A stretch of DNA of 45,183 bases from Alphaproteobacteria bacterium (GTDB lineage: Bacteria > Pseudomonadota > Alphaproteobacteria > Micropepsales > Micropepsaceae): positions 1 through 45,183 of the forward strand of contig WGNJ01000021.1 of NCBI GenBank assembly GCA_016124635.1. Direction: 5' to 3'. A program made the translations under genes and the position numbers. The notes below the pieces were generated by a model. It had not been told where the DNA came from. It did no database searches and was given only the letters and a program-made list of their open reading frames with translations. Positions 37,286 through 44,765 of this stretch are shown piece by piece. Within the stretch, counting starts at the first letter, position 1, and every line of letters begins with the position of its first letter.

Positions 37286-39418
37286 ATGAGAGTTCCCATG
37301 CCAAATCGGCAAACAAACGACGACCCGGCGACGAGCGGGCGAGAGCATACCCACCACGCACATGCACAAGCCCACATGCACACGACGTCGCACGGCCGCG
37401 CTGCAGATGTGAACCAAAGCCATACGGGCCATCACGGCCACAATCACGGCGCCATGGTGGCCGATTTCCGTCGACGCTTCTGGATATCGCTGGCCATTAC
37501 GATTCCGGTACTTGCCTTGTCACCACTGGTGCAAAGCGTACTCGGCTTGCAAACCGCCCTCGCCTTTTCCGGCGACCGCTATGTTCTCTTCGGCCTTTCC
37601 GCGATCGTCTACTTCTATGGGGGCTGGCCGTTTCTGAAGGGCATCTACAACGAAGTCCTGTCTCGCAAACCCGGCATGATGACCCTGATCGCAGTCGCGA
37701 TCTCAGCCGCCTTCATCTATTCGAGTGCCGTCGTCTTCGGCCTTACCGGCAAGGTGTTCTTCTGGGAATTGACGACGCTCATCGACATCATGCTGCTCGG
37801 CCATTGGCTCGAGATGAAATCCGTTATGGGTGCCTCGCGCGCGCTGGAGGCGCTCGTACAACTGCTCCCATCAATGGCGCATCGATTGAAGCCCAACGGC
37901 GAATCCGAAGACGTGCCGATTTCGGACCTCAGGCCGGGGAACCGCGTCTTAGTCAAACCGGGCGAGCGGGTACCAACTGACGGAACGATTCTAAAGGGCA
38001 GGTCCAGCTTCAACGAATCCATGCTGACTGGCGAGTCAAGGCCAGTGGAAAAGGGCGAAGGCCAAGAGGCCGTTGGCGGCGCCGTAAACGGGGAAGGTGC
38101 GGTCACACTCGAAATAGAAAAAACCGGCGACAAAACCTATCTCAGCCAAGTTATCGCGTTGGTCAAACAAGCCCAGGAGACTCGTTCGCGCACGCAGGAT
38201 CTCGCCAACCGCGCCGCGCTTTGGCTGACTTACATTGCGCTATCCGTTGGCGGAACAACCTTTGCCGCGTGGCTTGCGCTCGGCTACGGCTTCGAATTCG
38301 CGATCGAACGTATGGTCACGGTGATGGTGATTGCATGCCCGCATGCGCTCGGTCTGGCAGTTCCGTTGGTCGTGGCAGTGAGCACGCGACTGACTGCGCA
38401 AAACGGCCTCCTTATCCGAGACCGCGCGGCCTTTGAACGAGCGCGCAACCTGAACGCCGTGCTGTTCGACAAAACCGGGACGCTGACGGAAGGCAAATTC
38501 GGCGTCACCGAGGTCGTTCCTTTGGCGGATATATCGGCGGAGGAAATCCTCGGCTGGGCCGCAACGCTGGAAAGCCAGTCGGAACATCCCATCGCCAAGG
38601 GTGTTGTTCGCGGTGCGGAAGAACGAGGCATCAAACTCAAGGCGGTGGACGAGTTCCGAAGCCTGACCGGACAAGGCGCCGAGGCGACGATCGAGAAGCG
38701 TTCGGTGCGCGTCGTAAGCCCCGGTTATCTCCGTGCGCATGATCTTGCAGTCGACAACGCGCGAGTTGATGCGCTCGGTGAAGAAGGGAATACGCTCGTC
38801 TACCTGCTCTTGGATGATGTACTTGTCGGCGCCATTGCGCTGGGCGACGTGATCCGCAAGGAGTCGTTTGAAGCGGTCTCACGCCTTAAGGCGATGGGCA
38901 TCAAGTGCATGATGGTGACGGGCGATGCTGCGGCCGTTGCCAAATCAGTGGCAAAGAAACTGGGGTTGGACGACTACTTCGCTGAAGTTCTGCCTCAGCA
39001 AAAGCTCGAAAAGGTACGCGAAGTGAAGGCGCGCGGCCTTACCGTCGCCATGATCGGTGACGGCGTGAACGATGCGCCGGCGCTCGTCGAATCCGATCTG
39101 GGCATTGCCATCGGCGCCGGTACGGACGTTGCCGTGGAGTCCGCTGACATCGTGTTGGTGCGCAGCGACCCGCGCGACGTCTTCGCCATCTTGGCGCTTT
39201 CGCGCGCGACTTACAGCAAGATGATTCAGAATCTGATCTGGGCGACCGGCTATAACAGTTTTGCAATTCCACTGGCAGCTGGCGTGGCTCTTCCTTGGGG
39301 CATTGTCGTCGGACCGGCCGTCGGTGCCGCCTTGATGTCGGTAAGCACAATCATAGTGGCCATCAACGCTCAATTGTTGGAGCGCGCTCGCAAGTTGGTT
39401 GCGTCCGCGACTCCGTGA
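37286..39418 (+). CDS. copB: CopB-type (P1B-3) copper-exporting P-type ATPase
   Basis: A 710-residue protein. The N-terminus (1-60) is a His-rich tail (HTHHAHAQAHMHTT, HTGHHGHNHG) in place of the CXXC metal domains of CopA. The actuator loop is MLTGES and the membrane metal motif is CPH (Cys351-Pro-His353), diagnostic for CopB-type pumps. The phosphorylated aspartate is in DKTGT (Asp395), followed by an HP motif (SEHPIAKG) and the hinge GDGVNDAPAL. ASN-type residues near the end (WATGYNSFAIPLAAG, GAALMSVSTIIVAINA) complete the transport site. CopB pumps export Cu(I), Cu(II) or Ag(I). The start may also be ATG 37298. YHS, DUF5676 and oxidoreductase genes follow closely. Confidence 0.94.
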   Translation: MRVPMPNRQTNDDPATSGREHTHHAHAQAHMHTTSHGRAADVNQSHTGHHGHNHGAMVADFRRRFWISLAITIPVLALSPLVQSVLGLQTALAFSGDRYVLFGLSAIVYFYGGWPFLKGIYNEVLSRKPGMMTLIAVAISAAFIYSSAVVFGLTGKVFFWELTTLIDIMLLGHWLEMKSVMGASRALEALVQLLPSMAHRLKPNGESEDVPISDLRPGNRVLVKPGERVPTDGTILKGRSSFNESMLTGESRPVEKGEGQEAVGGAVNGEGAVTLEIEKTGDKTYLSQVIALVKQAQETRSRTQDLANRAALWLTYIALSVGGTTFAAWLALGYGFEFAIERMVTVMVIACPHALGLAVPLVVAVSTRLTAQNGLLIRDRAAFERARNLNAVLFDKTGTLTEGKFGVTEVVPLADISAEEILGWAATLESQSEHPIAKGVVRGAEERGIKLKAVDEFRSLTGQGAEATIEKRSVRVVSPGYLRAHDLAVDNARVDALGEEGNTLVYLLLDDVLVGAIALGDVIRKESFEAVSRLKAMGIKCMMVTGDAAAVAKSVAKKLGLDDYFAEVLPQQKLEKVREVKARGLTVAMIGDGVNDAPALVESDLGIAIGAGTDVAVESADIVLVRSDPRDVFAILALSRATYSKMIQNLIWATGYNSFAIPLAAGVALPWGIVVGPAVGAALMSVSTIIVAINAQLLERARKLVASATP

Positions 39419-39439
39419 TCGCAGGAGAAGGGAACACAA

Positions 39440-39778
39440 ATGGACTCGCTTCTGTATTTCCTGGCCTTTGCCGCCCTGTTCTTTGTCGCGATGCGTTTCG
39501 GTTGCGGTGCCCATGTGACGGGACACAGTCACGGACACGGGCATGACAAGCAAGCCGGATCAGCCGGTGACCTTCGCAGTGTCTCTTCGGTACGGGCCGC
39601 GACGGGCCAGGTCACCGATGTCGTGTGCGGGATGACGGTCGAGACGGCGCGCGCACGATCAAGCGTGTACGAAGGCAATGCCTATTACTTCTGCGGCGAA
39701 GAATGCCGCAAGAAGTTCGAGACGAATCCCGCACAGTTTGCAGCACGCGCCGTAAAGGAGGACGCCCATGAACACTAA
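39440..39778 (+). CDS. Membrane-anchored YHS-domain protein
   Basis: A 112-residue protein with an N-terminal helix (about 3-20), a His-rich linker (GCGAHVTGHSHGHGHDK) and a YHS domain (about 57-104): TDVVCGMTVETARARSSVYEGNAYYFCGEECRKKFETNPAQF. The three cysteines are in the usual places for a metal-binding YHS fold. It begins 21 bp after copB with an AGGAG site and overlaps the following gene by eleven bases. It probably hands copper to or from CopB at the membrane. The same domain type is fused to the ABC ATPase at 19.3 kb. Confidence 0.88.
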   Translation: MDSLLYFLAFAALFFVAMRFGCGAHVTGHSHGHGHDKQAGSAGDLRSVSSVRAATGQVTDVVCGMTVETARARSSVYEGNAYYFCGEECRKKFETNPAQFAARAVKEDAHEH

Positions 39779-40073
39779 GACAGTTATCGCTGCTGGGTCT
39801 ATCCCGGCTCTAACTCGCACGGTCCCTGTCCTGGCGTTGGGCATGGCACTTTCGCTGTTGTTCGCGATCTCCTATTTGCTTTGCATCGCACTTTATTTCT
39901 GGTCGCCAACGATGGTGGAAAATCACCAGATGCTGGTGCTCTTTCTGCCTGGCTTTCGCCTTCTGACTTGGCCGAGCTTCTTTCTTGGGTTGATCGAAAG
40001 CCTGGGCTACGGCTGGTTCGTCGCCCTGATCTTTGCGCCGCTATACAACTTCTTTGCGACGCTCTGGCGCTGA
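39768..40073 (+). CDS. DUF5676 family membrane protein
   Basis: A 101-residue protein with two long hydrophobic helices (about 22-45 and 62-95). The conserved core is LFLPGFRLLTWPSFFLGLIESLGYGWFVALIFAPLYNFFA, characteristic of DUF5676. Its function is unknown, but it is frequent next to YHS proteins and copper ATPases. The overlap with the YHS gene and the position after copB imply one transcript. It has no cysteine or histidine cluster apart from one Cys in helix 1, so a structural or partner role is more likely than metal storage. Confidence 0.85.
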   Translation: MNTKTVIAAGSIPALTRTVPVLALGMALSLLFAISYLLCIALYFWSPTMVENHQMLVLFLPGFRLLTWPSFFLGLIESLGYGWFVALIFAPLYNFFATLWR

Positions 40074-40145
40074 ACGTTCGACCGCAAGGTAGAAACCAAA
40101 GCTGCTGCGATCGGAACCGAAGCCGAACTGCCGGACCAAGCGGAT

Positions 40146-41279
40146 ATGAGGGAGAGGTTCACGATCGTTGGTGCGGGGCCCGCGGGGCTTGCCTGTGCCA
40201 TCGTACTCGCGCGCGCCGGGGCGCCAGTCTTGGTCCGCGAATGGCACGAGCGCGTCGGCGCGCGCTTTCATGGCGACTTTCAAGGTCTCGAGAATTGGAC
40301 CGACGAAGGTGATGTGCTTGCCGAGCTTCGGAGCGCAGGTATCAACACCGACTTCGAGAACATACCCGTGTCGGTCGGCACGGCATTCGATGGCCGGGCG
40401 AACAGCTATCGCCTGAGTAGTGCGGAGCCGCTCTACTACCTTGTGCGGCGAGGCTCCAACCAAGGTTGCCTCGACGACGCATTGCTCAACCAAGCGCTTG
40501 CTTTAGGTGTTGACGTTCGCTTTGGCGATCGTGCCCGAACCGCCGACGATGCGACCGTTCTGGCAATCGGGCCACGAACAGCGGATGCGATCGCGGTCGG
40601 TTACGTCTTCGATACCACCATGGCAGACGGCAGTTGGTTGGCGCTTGACGACCGCTTGGCGCCACTCGGTTATTCCTACCTTCTGGTATATGGCGGCAAA
40701 GGAACGGTCGCGACCTGCATCTTCAAAGGCTTTCGCGAAGAAGCGGAATACGTCGCCCGAACCGTGCGCTTCTTTCGCGAGCACACCGACCTTGTCATGA
40801 AGAACCCGCGCCCCTTCGGCGGATATGCCAACTTTCGGCTCCCGCGGACCGCGCGGCAAGGAGAGCGAATCGTCGTTGGCGAGCAAGCAGGCTTTCAAGA
40901 TGCGCTGGCCGGGTTCGGAATGCGCTACGCGCTGCGCTCGGGCATCCTGGCTGCGAAGAGCGTCCTGACGGGTGAGGATTATACCGCGCTGTGGCGGCAG
41001 GCCCTTTGGCCGCTGTTGAAGACAGGGACGGTCAACCGCTTTCTATTCAACTGGCTCGGCGAAGCCGGCAAGCGCCATGCACTTCGAACGCTCTCGCGCG
41101 GTGACGCCCGCAGGATCCTGATGCGGTTCTATCGGCCATCTCTGTTTAGTGATGCTCTGTTTCCGATCGCTCGCCTGCGTTATCGTGCAATCCTTCGCGA
41201 CCCGAGCTGCCAGCACGTCGATTGCCAATGTGTGTGGTGCCGGTGCGCGCTCGATCGAGGCGAAAGTCGGATGTCTTGA
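40146..41279 (+). CDS. FAD-dependent oxidoreductase with a Cys-rich C-terminal tail
   Basis: A 377-residue flavoprotein of the geranylgeranyl-reductase/monooxygenase type. The FAD-binding GxGxxG is FTIVGAGPAGLACAIVLARAG (residues 5-25), and the second FAD motif includes GERIVVGEQAGFQDALAGFGMRYALRSG. The last 35 residues hold DPSCQHVDCQCVWCRCALD, six cysteines and a histidine packed like a metallothionein or iron-sulphur site. It follows the CopB-YHS-DUF5676 genes by 72 bp and is probably in the same operon. A metal reductase or redox partner for copper is possible; the substrate cannot be read from the sequence. Confidence 0.82.
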   Translation: MRERFTIVGAGPAGLACAIVLARAGAPVLVREWHERVGARFHGDFQGLENWTDEGDVLAELRSAGINTDFENIPVSVGTAFDGRANSYRLSSAEPLYYLVRRGSNQGCLDDALLNQALALGVDVRFGDRARTADDATVLAIGPRTADAIAVGYVFDTTMADGSWLALDDRLAPLGYSYLLVYGGKGTVATCIFKGFREEAEYVARTVRFFREHTDLVMKNPRPFGGYANFRLPRTARQGERIVVGEQAGFQDALAGFGMRYALRSGILAAKSVLTGEDYTALWRQALWPLLKTGTVNRFLFNWLGEAGKRHALRTLSRGDARRILMRFYRPSLFSDALFPIARLRYRAILRDPSCQHVDCQCVWCRCALDRGESRMS

Positions 41280-41320
41280 TCTGCATTCGGCGGGTAAAGT
41301 GCGGTGTCTACCACCAATGC

Positions 41321-42214
41321 TCATAACGCATTGCGCGTCTCAGTTCGGCTGGTTCGTCTCTTTGAGCTCGTGGCCGTTTCCCCGCTCGTCTTCTGGCCTG
41401 TCAGGTCGAAACCGACATCGCCGTTCAATGCAGGTTGACCCATCCAGCTTTGCAAGAGATTTTGATCGATCTCCGCAATGCCGATTAGCTTGTCCGGATC
41501 GTGAATGCAGAGACGCTTGTAATGGAACTCGAGTACTCCCTTTTTGCGCAGATCTCGCAAGACGCGATTGACATGCACGCTCGTGAGGCCGAGAGCGTCG
41601 CCGATATGCTCCTGAGTGAGCGGCAGATGCATTTCTTCGAACCGTTGACCGGGCCATTGCGCGCGATAGCGGATGAAGAGCTCAAGGATCAAGTGCGCCA
41701 CCCGCTGATGCGCGGACTGGCGGCCGAGGCTGGCCAAATGATCGAAGGCCAAGCTTCTGTCCCGCGAAACGAGCCACGCCAACCTGAAGCCGATTTCGGG
41801 CAATTCGCGAGACAGCGCCACAAGATCAGAGCGTCTAATGACGCAAACCGACGCGTCGGTAAGAGCCTGAACGCCATATGTGGCACGGGCACCATCGGTC
41901 GGATGAAATCCGAGGACCGCTCCGGGGAGCACAAAGTCCAAAATCTGGCGCCGACCATCCTCGAGCAATGCGTAGCGGAAGGCCCATCCCCCCGTTAGGC
42001 TGTAGATTGCCTCGCACCGAGCACCGGGCGAAAAGATGTCCTGCCCAGCCTTGATGCGATGATCCCCGGATCGAAACCTCCGCATTTTGACGACGTCCGC
42101 AGCGTCGAGCACTCGACAGAGCCCATCGCGTCGCGCCGGGCAGACGTGACATCGGTCGTCAACGATACCTGTTCCTTGCAGCATAATAAGACACAATATC
42201 ATCGCGGGCGGCAT
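41321..42214 (-). CDS. Crp/Fnr-family regulator with FNR-like cysteines
   Basis: A regulator of up to 297 residues. The N-terminus has CHVCPARRDGLC, three cysteines in C-X2-C-X7-C, and a later cysteine in DASVCVIRR. This is the number and order used for an oxygen-labile 4Fe-4S cluster in FNR/FnrN proteins. A cyclic-nucleotide-fold domain follows, then the HTH with LTQEHIGDALGLTSVHVNRVLRDL. The recognition helix lacks the E-x-x-S-R residues of FNR, so its site may differ from TTGATN4ATCAA. A Ser/Thr/Arg-rich extension forms the C-terminus. The start could be ATG 42214, 42202 or 42184. It converges with the oxidoreductase gene. Confidence 0.87.
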   Translation of the reverse strand: MPPAMILCLIMLQGTGIVDDRCHVCPARRDGLCRVLDAADVVKMRRFRSGDHRIKAGQDIFSPGARCEAIYSLTGGWAFRYALLEDGRRQILDFVLPGAVLGFHPTDGARATYGVQALTDASVCVIRRSDLVALSRELPEIGFRLAWLVSRDRSLAFDHLASLGRQSAHQRVAHLILELFIRYRAQWPGQRFEEMHLPLTQEHIGDALGLTSVHVNRVLRDLRKKGVLEFHYKRLCIHDPDKLIGIAEIDQNLLQSWMGQPALNGDVGFDLTGQKTSGETATSSKRRTSRTETRNAL

Positions 42215-42218
42215 GACG

Positions 42219-42232
42219 TTGATTTAGGTCAA
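42219..42232. promoter_or_regulatory. FNR/FixK-type box between regulator and NifX-like gene
   Basis: TTGAT-TTAG-GTCAA matches the consensus at nine of ten positions. It touches the longest possible start of the leftward regulator (a start at 42184 would leave 34 bp) and is 120 bp upstream of the rightward NifX-like gene. It could serve autoregulation or activation of the rightward pair. Confidence 0.55.
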
Positions 42233-42351
42233 ACTACCCGCGCTCGTTCCCAGCCAACAGCACGCTGCAGCGCGAAAAATGTTTGATCCAGCTTAATGCG
42301 CAACAGGGTCAAGCTCCTTAGATTTTTCAAACTAATAGCGGAGCTGGCCTC

Positions 42352-42693
42352 ATGAATGGGTACAACAACGATGCTGGGCGCGGCTCGATTGCGGTGACGG
42401 TCGTGCGCGCCGGCGCCGAGTTCCTTCCTTGTCCCTTCTACGGCAGGTGCGACGGCCTGCTGGTGATGGATGCGCAGGGGGGCGTGGTGTCGTTTGCGTC
42501 AAACGCGCCTCACAATGTCGGATACCTCTCAAGTTTAATTCTGCAGACAGGTGTCAAGCGCTTGATTTGCGGTTTCATTCCGGACGACGAACTTTTGCGG
42601 CTTAGAGCGGCCGGCGTCGACGTCCGGCTGTGCTCCTGCGCCTGCGGGGTCGACGAGTTGATTGTCGATTTTGCTCAGCTGCCGAGCGCCTAG
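42352..42693 (+). CDS. NifX/NifB-like cluster-binding domain protein
   Basis: A 113-residue protein with the small alpha/beta fold of the dinitrogenase iron-molybdenum cofactor family: SIAVTVVRAGAEFLPCPFYGRCDGLLVMD, then NAPHNVGYLSSLILQTGVKRLICGFIPDDELLRLRAAGVDVRLC, ending with an acidic segment. Five cysteines (CPFYGRC, ICG and CSCACG) exceed the usual number. Family members bind Fe-S or Mo-Fe clusters, or act as small carriers outside nitrogen fixation. No nif genes are present. It is directly followed (no gap) by a zinc-ribbon gene and is divergent from the Crp/Fnr regulator. Confidence 0.7.
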   Translation: MNGYNNDAGRGSIAVTVVRAGAEFLPCPFYGRCDGLLVMDAQGGVVSFASNAPHNVGYLSSLILQTGVKRLICGFIPDDELLRLRAAGVDVRLCSCACGVDELIVDFAQLPSA

Positions 42694-43449
42694 ATGTATC
42701 GTCTCAAGCCGCAGGACGATCTCTCAAAGGCGTTAAGCCCAGCGGCCGAACGAGCAGTCGAGCATTCGGACCGAAGTGAATGGCCTACGCCGATGGAATT
42801 CCTAAGCCGTCATCCCTCTCCAACTGTGAGCGATGCCATCGCTGTGGCTCACCGCGCCGTCGCAAAGCTTCAACTTAACCCCGACGGCTCGCTCGTTCAG
42901 CTCTCGCCGGGCGACTGGTTCGTCTGCTTCGTTCCAGGGATTAACAGGCAATGGTGGCATCGCTTCGTCAACGAGCGCCATAAGCATGTCTTTGCCATCC
43001 GGCCGGTCGGGGATGGGAAATGGACGCTATTTGAACCATGGTGGACTCGCCTTCTGACGGCCACGATCACGAGCGAACAGGCGAAGAAATTTCTGCGCTG
43101 GGGTGCAGAGGGTGATGTGCTCCTTGCGCGCGAGGCTATCCCCGGAGCCGGTGGGCAGTTTCGCGGATGGATGAATTGCGCAGCTCTCGCCGCCTACATG
43201 CTTGGCAGGCGCTACTGGGTATGGACACCGCATGGCTTGTTCCGCCGCCTATTACGCGAGCCGAACGTCTGCCAGATCGATGTCTCTGCGCTACTCGAAC
43301 ATGATCTCGCAAAGCTCGGGAGTGAGGAGTCTCGCGACGTGTTGGCCTGCGAAGAGTGCCGTCCGGACCATCCCAAGCACCCTGAGGGCGCCGCCAAGCC
43401 GTTCTGCATGCATTGCGGCCGACAACTCGCGGACTGGCCCAAGGTTTAG
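42694..43449 (+). CDS. Uncharacterised protein with a C-terminal zinc ribbon
   Basis: A 251-residue protein starting at the base after the NifX-like stop. The middle (about 70-190) contains GDWFVCFVPGINRQWWHRFVNERHKHVFAIRPV, WTLFEPWWTRLLTATITSEQAKKFLRWG and GGQFRGWMNCAALAAYMLG. A domain like this is also encoded in phages and gene-transfer-agent-like regions of alphaproteobacteria, from memory and not verified. The C-terminus has CEECRPDH and FCMHCGRQL, a four-cysteine zinc ribbon. No enzymatic motif is evident. Its tight coupling to the NifX-like gene suggests that the two act together. Confidence 0.6.
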   Translation: MYRLKPQDDLSKALSPAAERAVEHSDRSEWPTPMEFLSRHPSPTVSDAIAVAHRAVAKLQLNPDGSLVQLSPGDWFVCFVPGINRQWWHRFVNERHKHVFAIRPVGDGKWTLFEPWWTRLLTATITSEQAKKFLRWGAEGDVLLAREAIPGAGGQFRGWMNCAALAAYMLGRRYWVWTPHGLFRRLLREPNVCQIDVSALLEHDLAKLGSEESRDVLACEECRPDHPKHPEGAAKPFCMHCGRQLADWPKV

Positions 43450-43611
43450 GGCAGATGCGGATGTTTCGCCTGCATTCGGTTCCAAAAAAGTCTCCCACAT
43501 TGCGGCGCGAAATTCACAACCGCCGGCCAAGATGGCGCGCCAAGCGCGTGGGATGACGACTTTGGGAGAATGTGAGGTGCCGTCGCTACGCGTAAAAGTT
43601 GCGGATGACAC

Positions 43612-43900
43612 GTATTGCCTCAGCGCAGATACGCGATGCGCTACGGGACGCTTCCCATCGTTCGGTACACTGGCGGTGCCGCGGATACCGTCGTCGACGC
43701 CGCGAATGATGGGCGCATAGATCGCGCGACCGGATTCAGCTTCAACGATATCTCGTGCGACGCGCTCACGACGGCGGCTCGACGAGCGGTGGCGTCCTTT
43801 CGGCTTCCTCTTGCTTGGTGTAAGATTCAGTCAAATGCGATGAGCGCGGATTTCGGCTGGAAGCAATCCGCCGAGGCCTACGCGATTGTGACCTGCTCGG
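43612..43900 (+). pseudogene. Glycogen synthase (GlgA) C-terminal remnant
   Basis: Reading from 43612 gives RYAMRYGTLPIVRYTGGAADTVVDA, ATGFSFNDISCDALTTAARRAVA and FGWKQSAEAYA, matching the last 90 residues of bacterial GlgA (there MYAxRYGTLPIVRRTGGLADTV). Just upstream the expected EPCGLTQ motif is broken by small deletions. No N-terminal part is present, and the frame runs on into unrelated sequence. It is a dead fragment that shows a glycogen gene was once at or near this end of the island. Confidence 0.75.
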
Positions 43901-44040
43901 CGGTGACGCCTAAATGCGACCGAGCCGCCTCCAGATGTTGAAGCAACGCTCAGTTTAGGGAATTCACGACCAAAAAGGGTCCAGTAGCGGATGGCATTGC
44001 TTTTTCGTAAGATGCCAGTGAAACATATTGGAAATCGCGC

Positions 44041-44214
44041 ATGGGCGAGGTGGAACGAGAGAAGCTGATTAGCCACGCGGAGCGGTTACGCGAGATCGCC
44101 GAGGATTCGCAAGACGGCGAAATCAAAAGGGCTCTGCTGGCGGCTGCACGCGATTTTGAGGCGCTTGCGCAGGGCAAGCCTATCGACCTCTCGACATGGA
44201 ACTTTGAGCGCTAG
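44041..44214 (+). CDS. Small hypothetical helical protein (57 residues)
   Basis: An ATG-to-TAG frame with a strongly charged, helix-forming sequence: MGEVEREKLISHAERLREI, then AEDSQDGEIKRALLAAARDF and EALAQGKPIDLSTWNFER. No signal peptide or cysteine is present. The composition and regular heptad-like pattern make a real protein likely, and similar short proteins are common in alphaproteobacteria, but I recognise no family. It stands alone between the glgA remnant and the repeat cluster at the right end. Confidence 0.5.
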   Translation: MGEVEREKLISHAERLREIAEDSQDGEIKRALLAAARDFEALAQGKPIDLSTWNFER

Positions 44215-44540
44215 CTAGGATTGCGCCGTGTAGATACGACTCGGACAATCGAAGGTCGCCGCCAATCGCGACTTTGATCCGAGCCAGAAAAACGAGCCCT
44301 TTATTTTCACGTTCCTAGCTCGCGCGAATCCGCTCCTTGATACCGGGGTACAGTTCCCTGTTACGACTAAGAATTTCCCTGTTCGAGTTTGAAGGGAATG
44401 CACCTGCAACGCGTTGAATCTTTGGCGAAATTAGGCATCCAAGGCGCGCTCGGAGCGCCAAACCTGCGAAACTTCCCTGTATTTCAGCCCCTATCAGGGA
44501 ATTCGTCCCTGTTGTAGGTGGAGCATGGTGAGGTCGGGAC
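44215..44540. other. Gene-free right end of the island
   Basis: No credible gene was found in this stretch. It holds the TTCCCTGT repeat cluster and then about 30 bases of sequence leading into the right junction. Confidence 0.5.
44354..44514. repeat. Cluster of short TTCCCTGT repeats near the right end
   Basis: TTCCCTGTT occurs at 44354-44362 and 44375-44383, TTCCCTGT at 44473-44480 and a TCCCTGTTG at about 44506. Inverted partners (GAAGGGAA, CAGGGAA) lie at about 44391 and 44495. They fall within 200 bp of the right junction. Repeats close to an attachment end may be accessory sites for the recombinase, or the remnant of another inserted sequence. Confidence 0.65.
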
Positions 44541-44560
44541 TGCGCACACAAGGACGTGGC
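44520..44560. other. Right junction of the island (attR-like)
   Basis: Island sequence ending CGCACACA meets the cueR codons AAG-GAC-GTG-GCC at 44550. The CA at 44549-44550 is shared with the left junction (313-314). Rejoining left and right outer sequences gives GGCTTCTCGCT-CA-AGGACGTGG, which keeps the cueR frame. Confidence 0.75.
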
Positions 44561-44765
44561 CTCGCTGCTTTTGCTCTATCGTGACCGCCGGCGTGCCAGC
44601 AGGGACGTCAAGCGGCTCGCGCTCGCCCACGTTGCCGAGCTTGACCGCAAGATCGCCGAGATGAAGGCGATCCGGGACACCGTTGCCAATCTCGCGGAAC
44701 GTTGTCACGGGGATCAGCGGCCGGAGTGCCCGATCCTCGATGAGCTCGAAACTTCTAGGCATTGA
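44550..44765 (+). pseudogene. cueR: CueR-type MerR regulator, 3' half
   Basis: Seventy-one codons and a TGA encode the remaining part of the regulator: DVASLLLLYRDRRRASRDV, the long dimerisation helix ALAHVAELDRKIAEMKAIRDTVANLAE and the metal loop CHGDQRPEC with PILDEL. The two cysteines are eight residues apart, as in CueR (Cu(I), Ag(I), Au(I)), and there is no early extra cysteine as in MerR. The frame continues exactly from codon 65 at 313. The 3' end overlaps the convergent LysR gene by eleven bases. Alone it has no DNA-binding part. Confidence 0.93.

Larger units (their letters stand above)
314..44549. mobile_element. About 44-kb metal-resistance island integrated in cueR
   Basis: The two halves of one cueR reading frame flank this segment, and removing it restores the gene without gain or loss of a codon. 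A large serine recombinase gene lies just inside the left end, with DUF2924 and DUF3489 genes beside it as in many alphaproteobacterial elements. The cargo is dominated by metal-resistance genes: two heavy-metal RND systems, a CopB ATPase, mercury-type genes, cupredoxin and Met-rich proteins. No conjugation, replication or phage structural genes were recognised. The element therefore looks like an integrative or mobilisable island rather than a self-transmissible one. Several internal pseudogenes and a 410-bp direct repeat suggest it was built up in steps. Confidence 0.87.
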
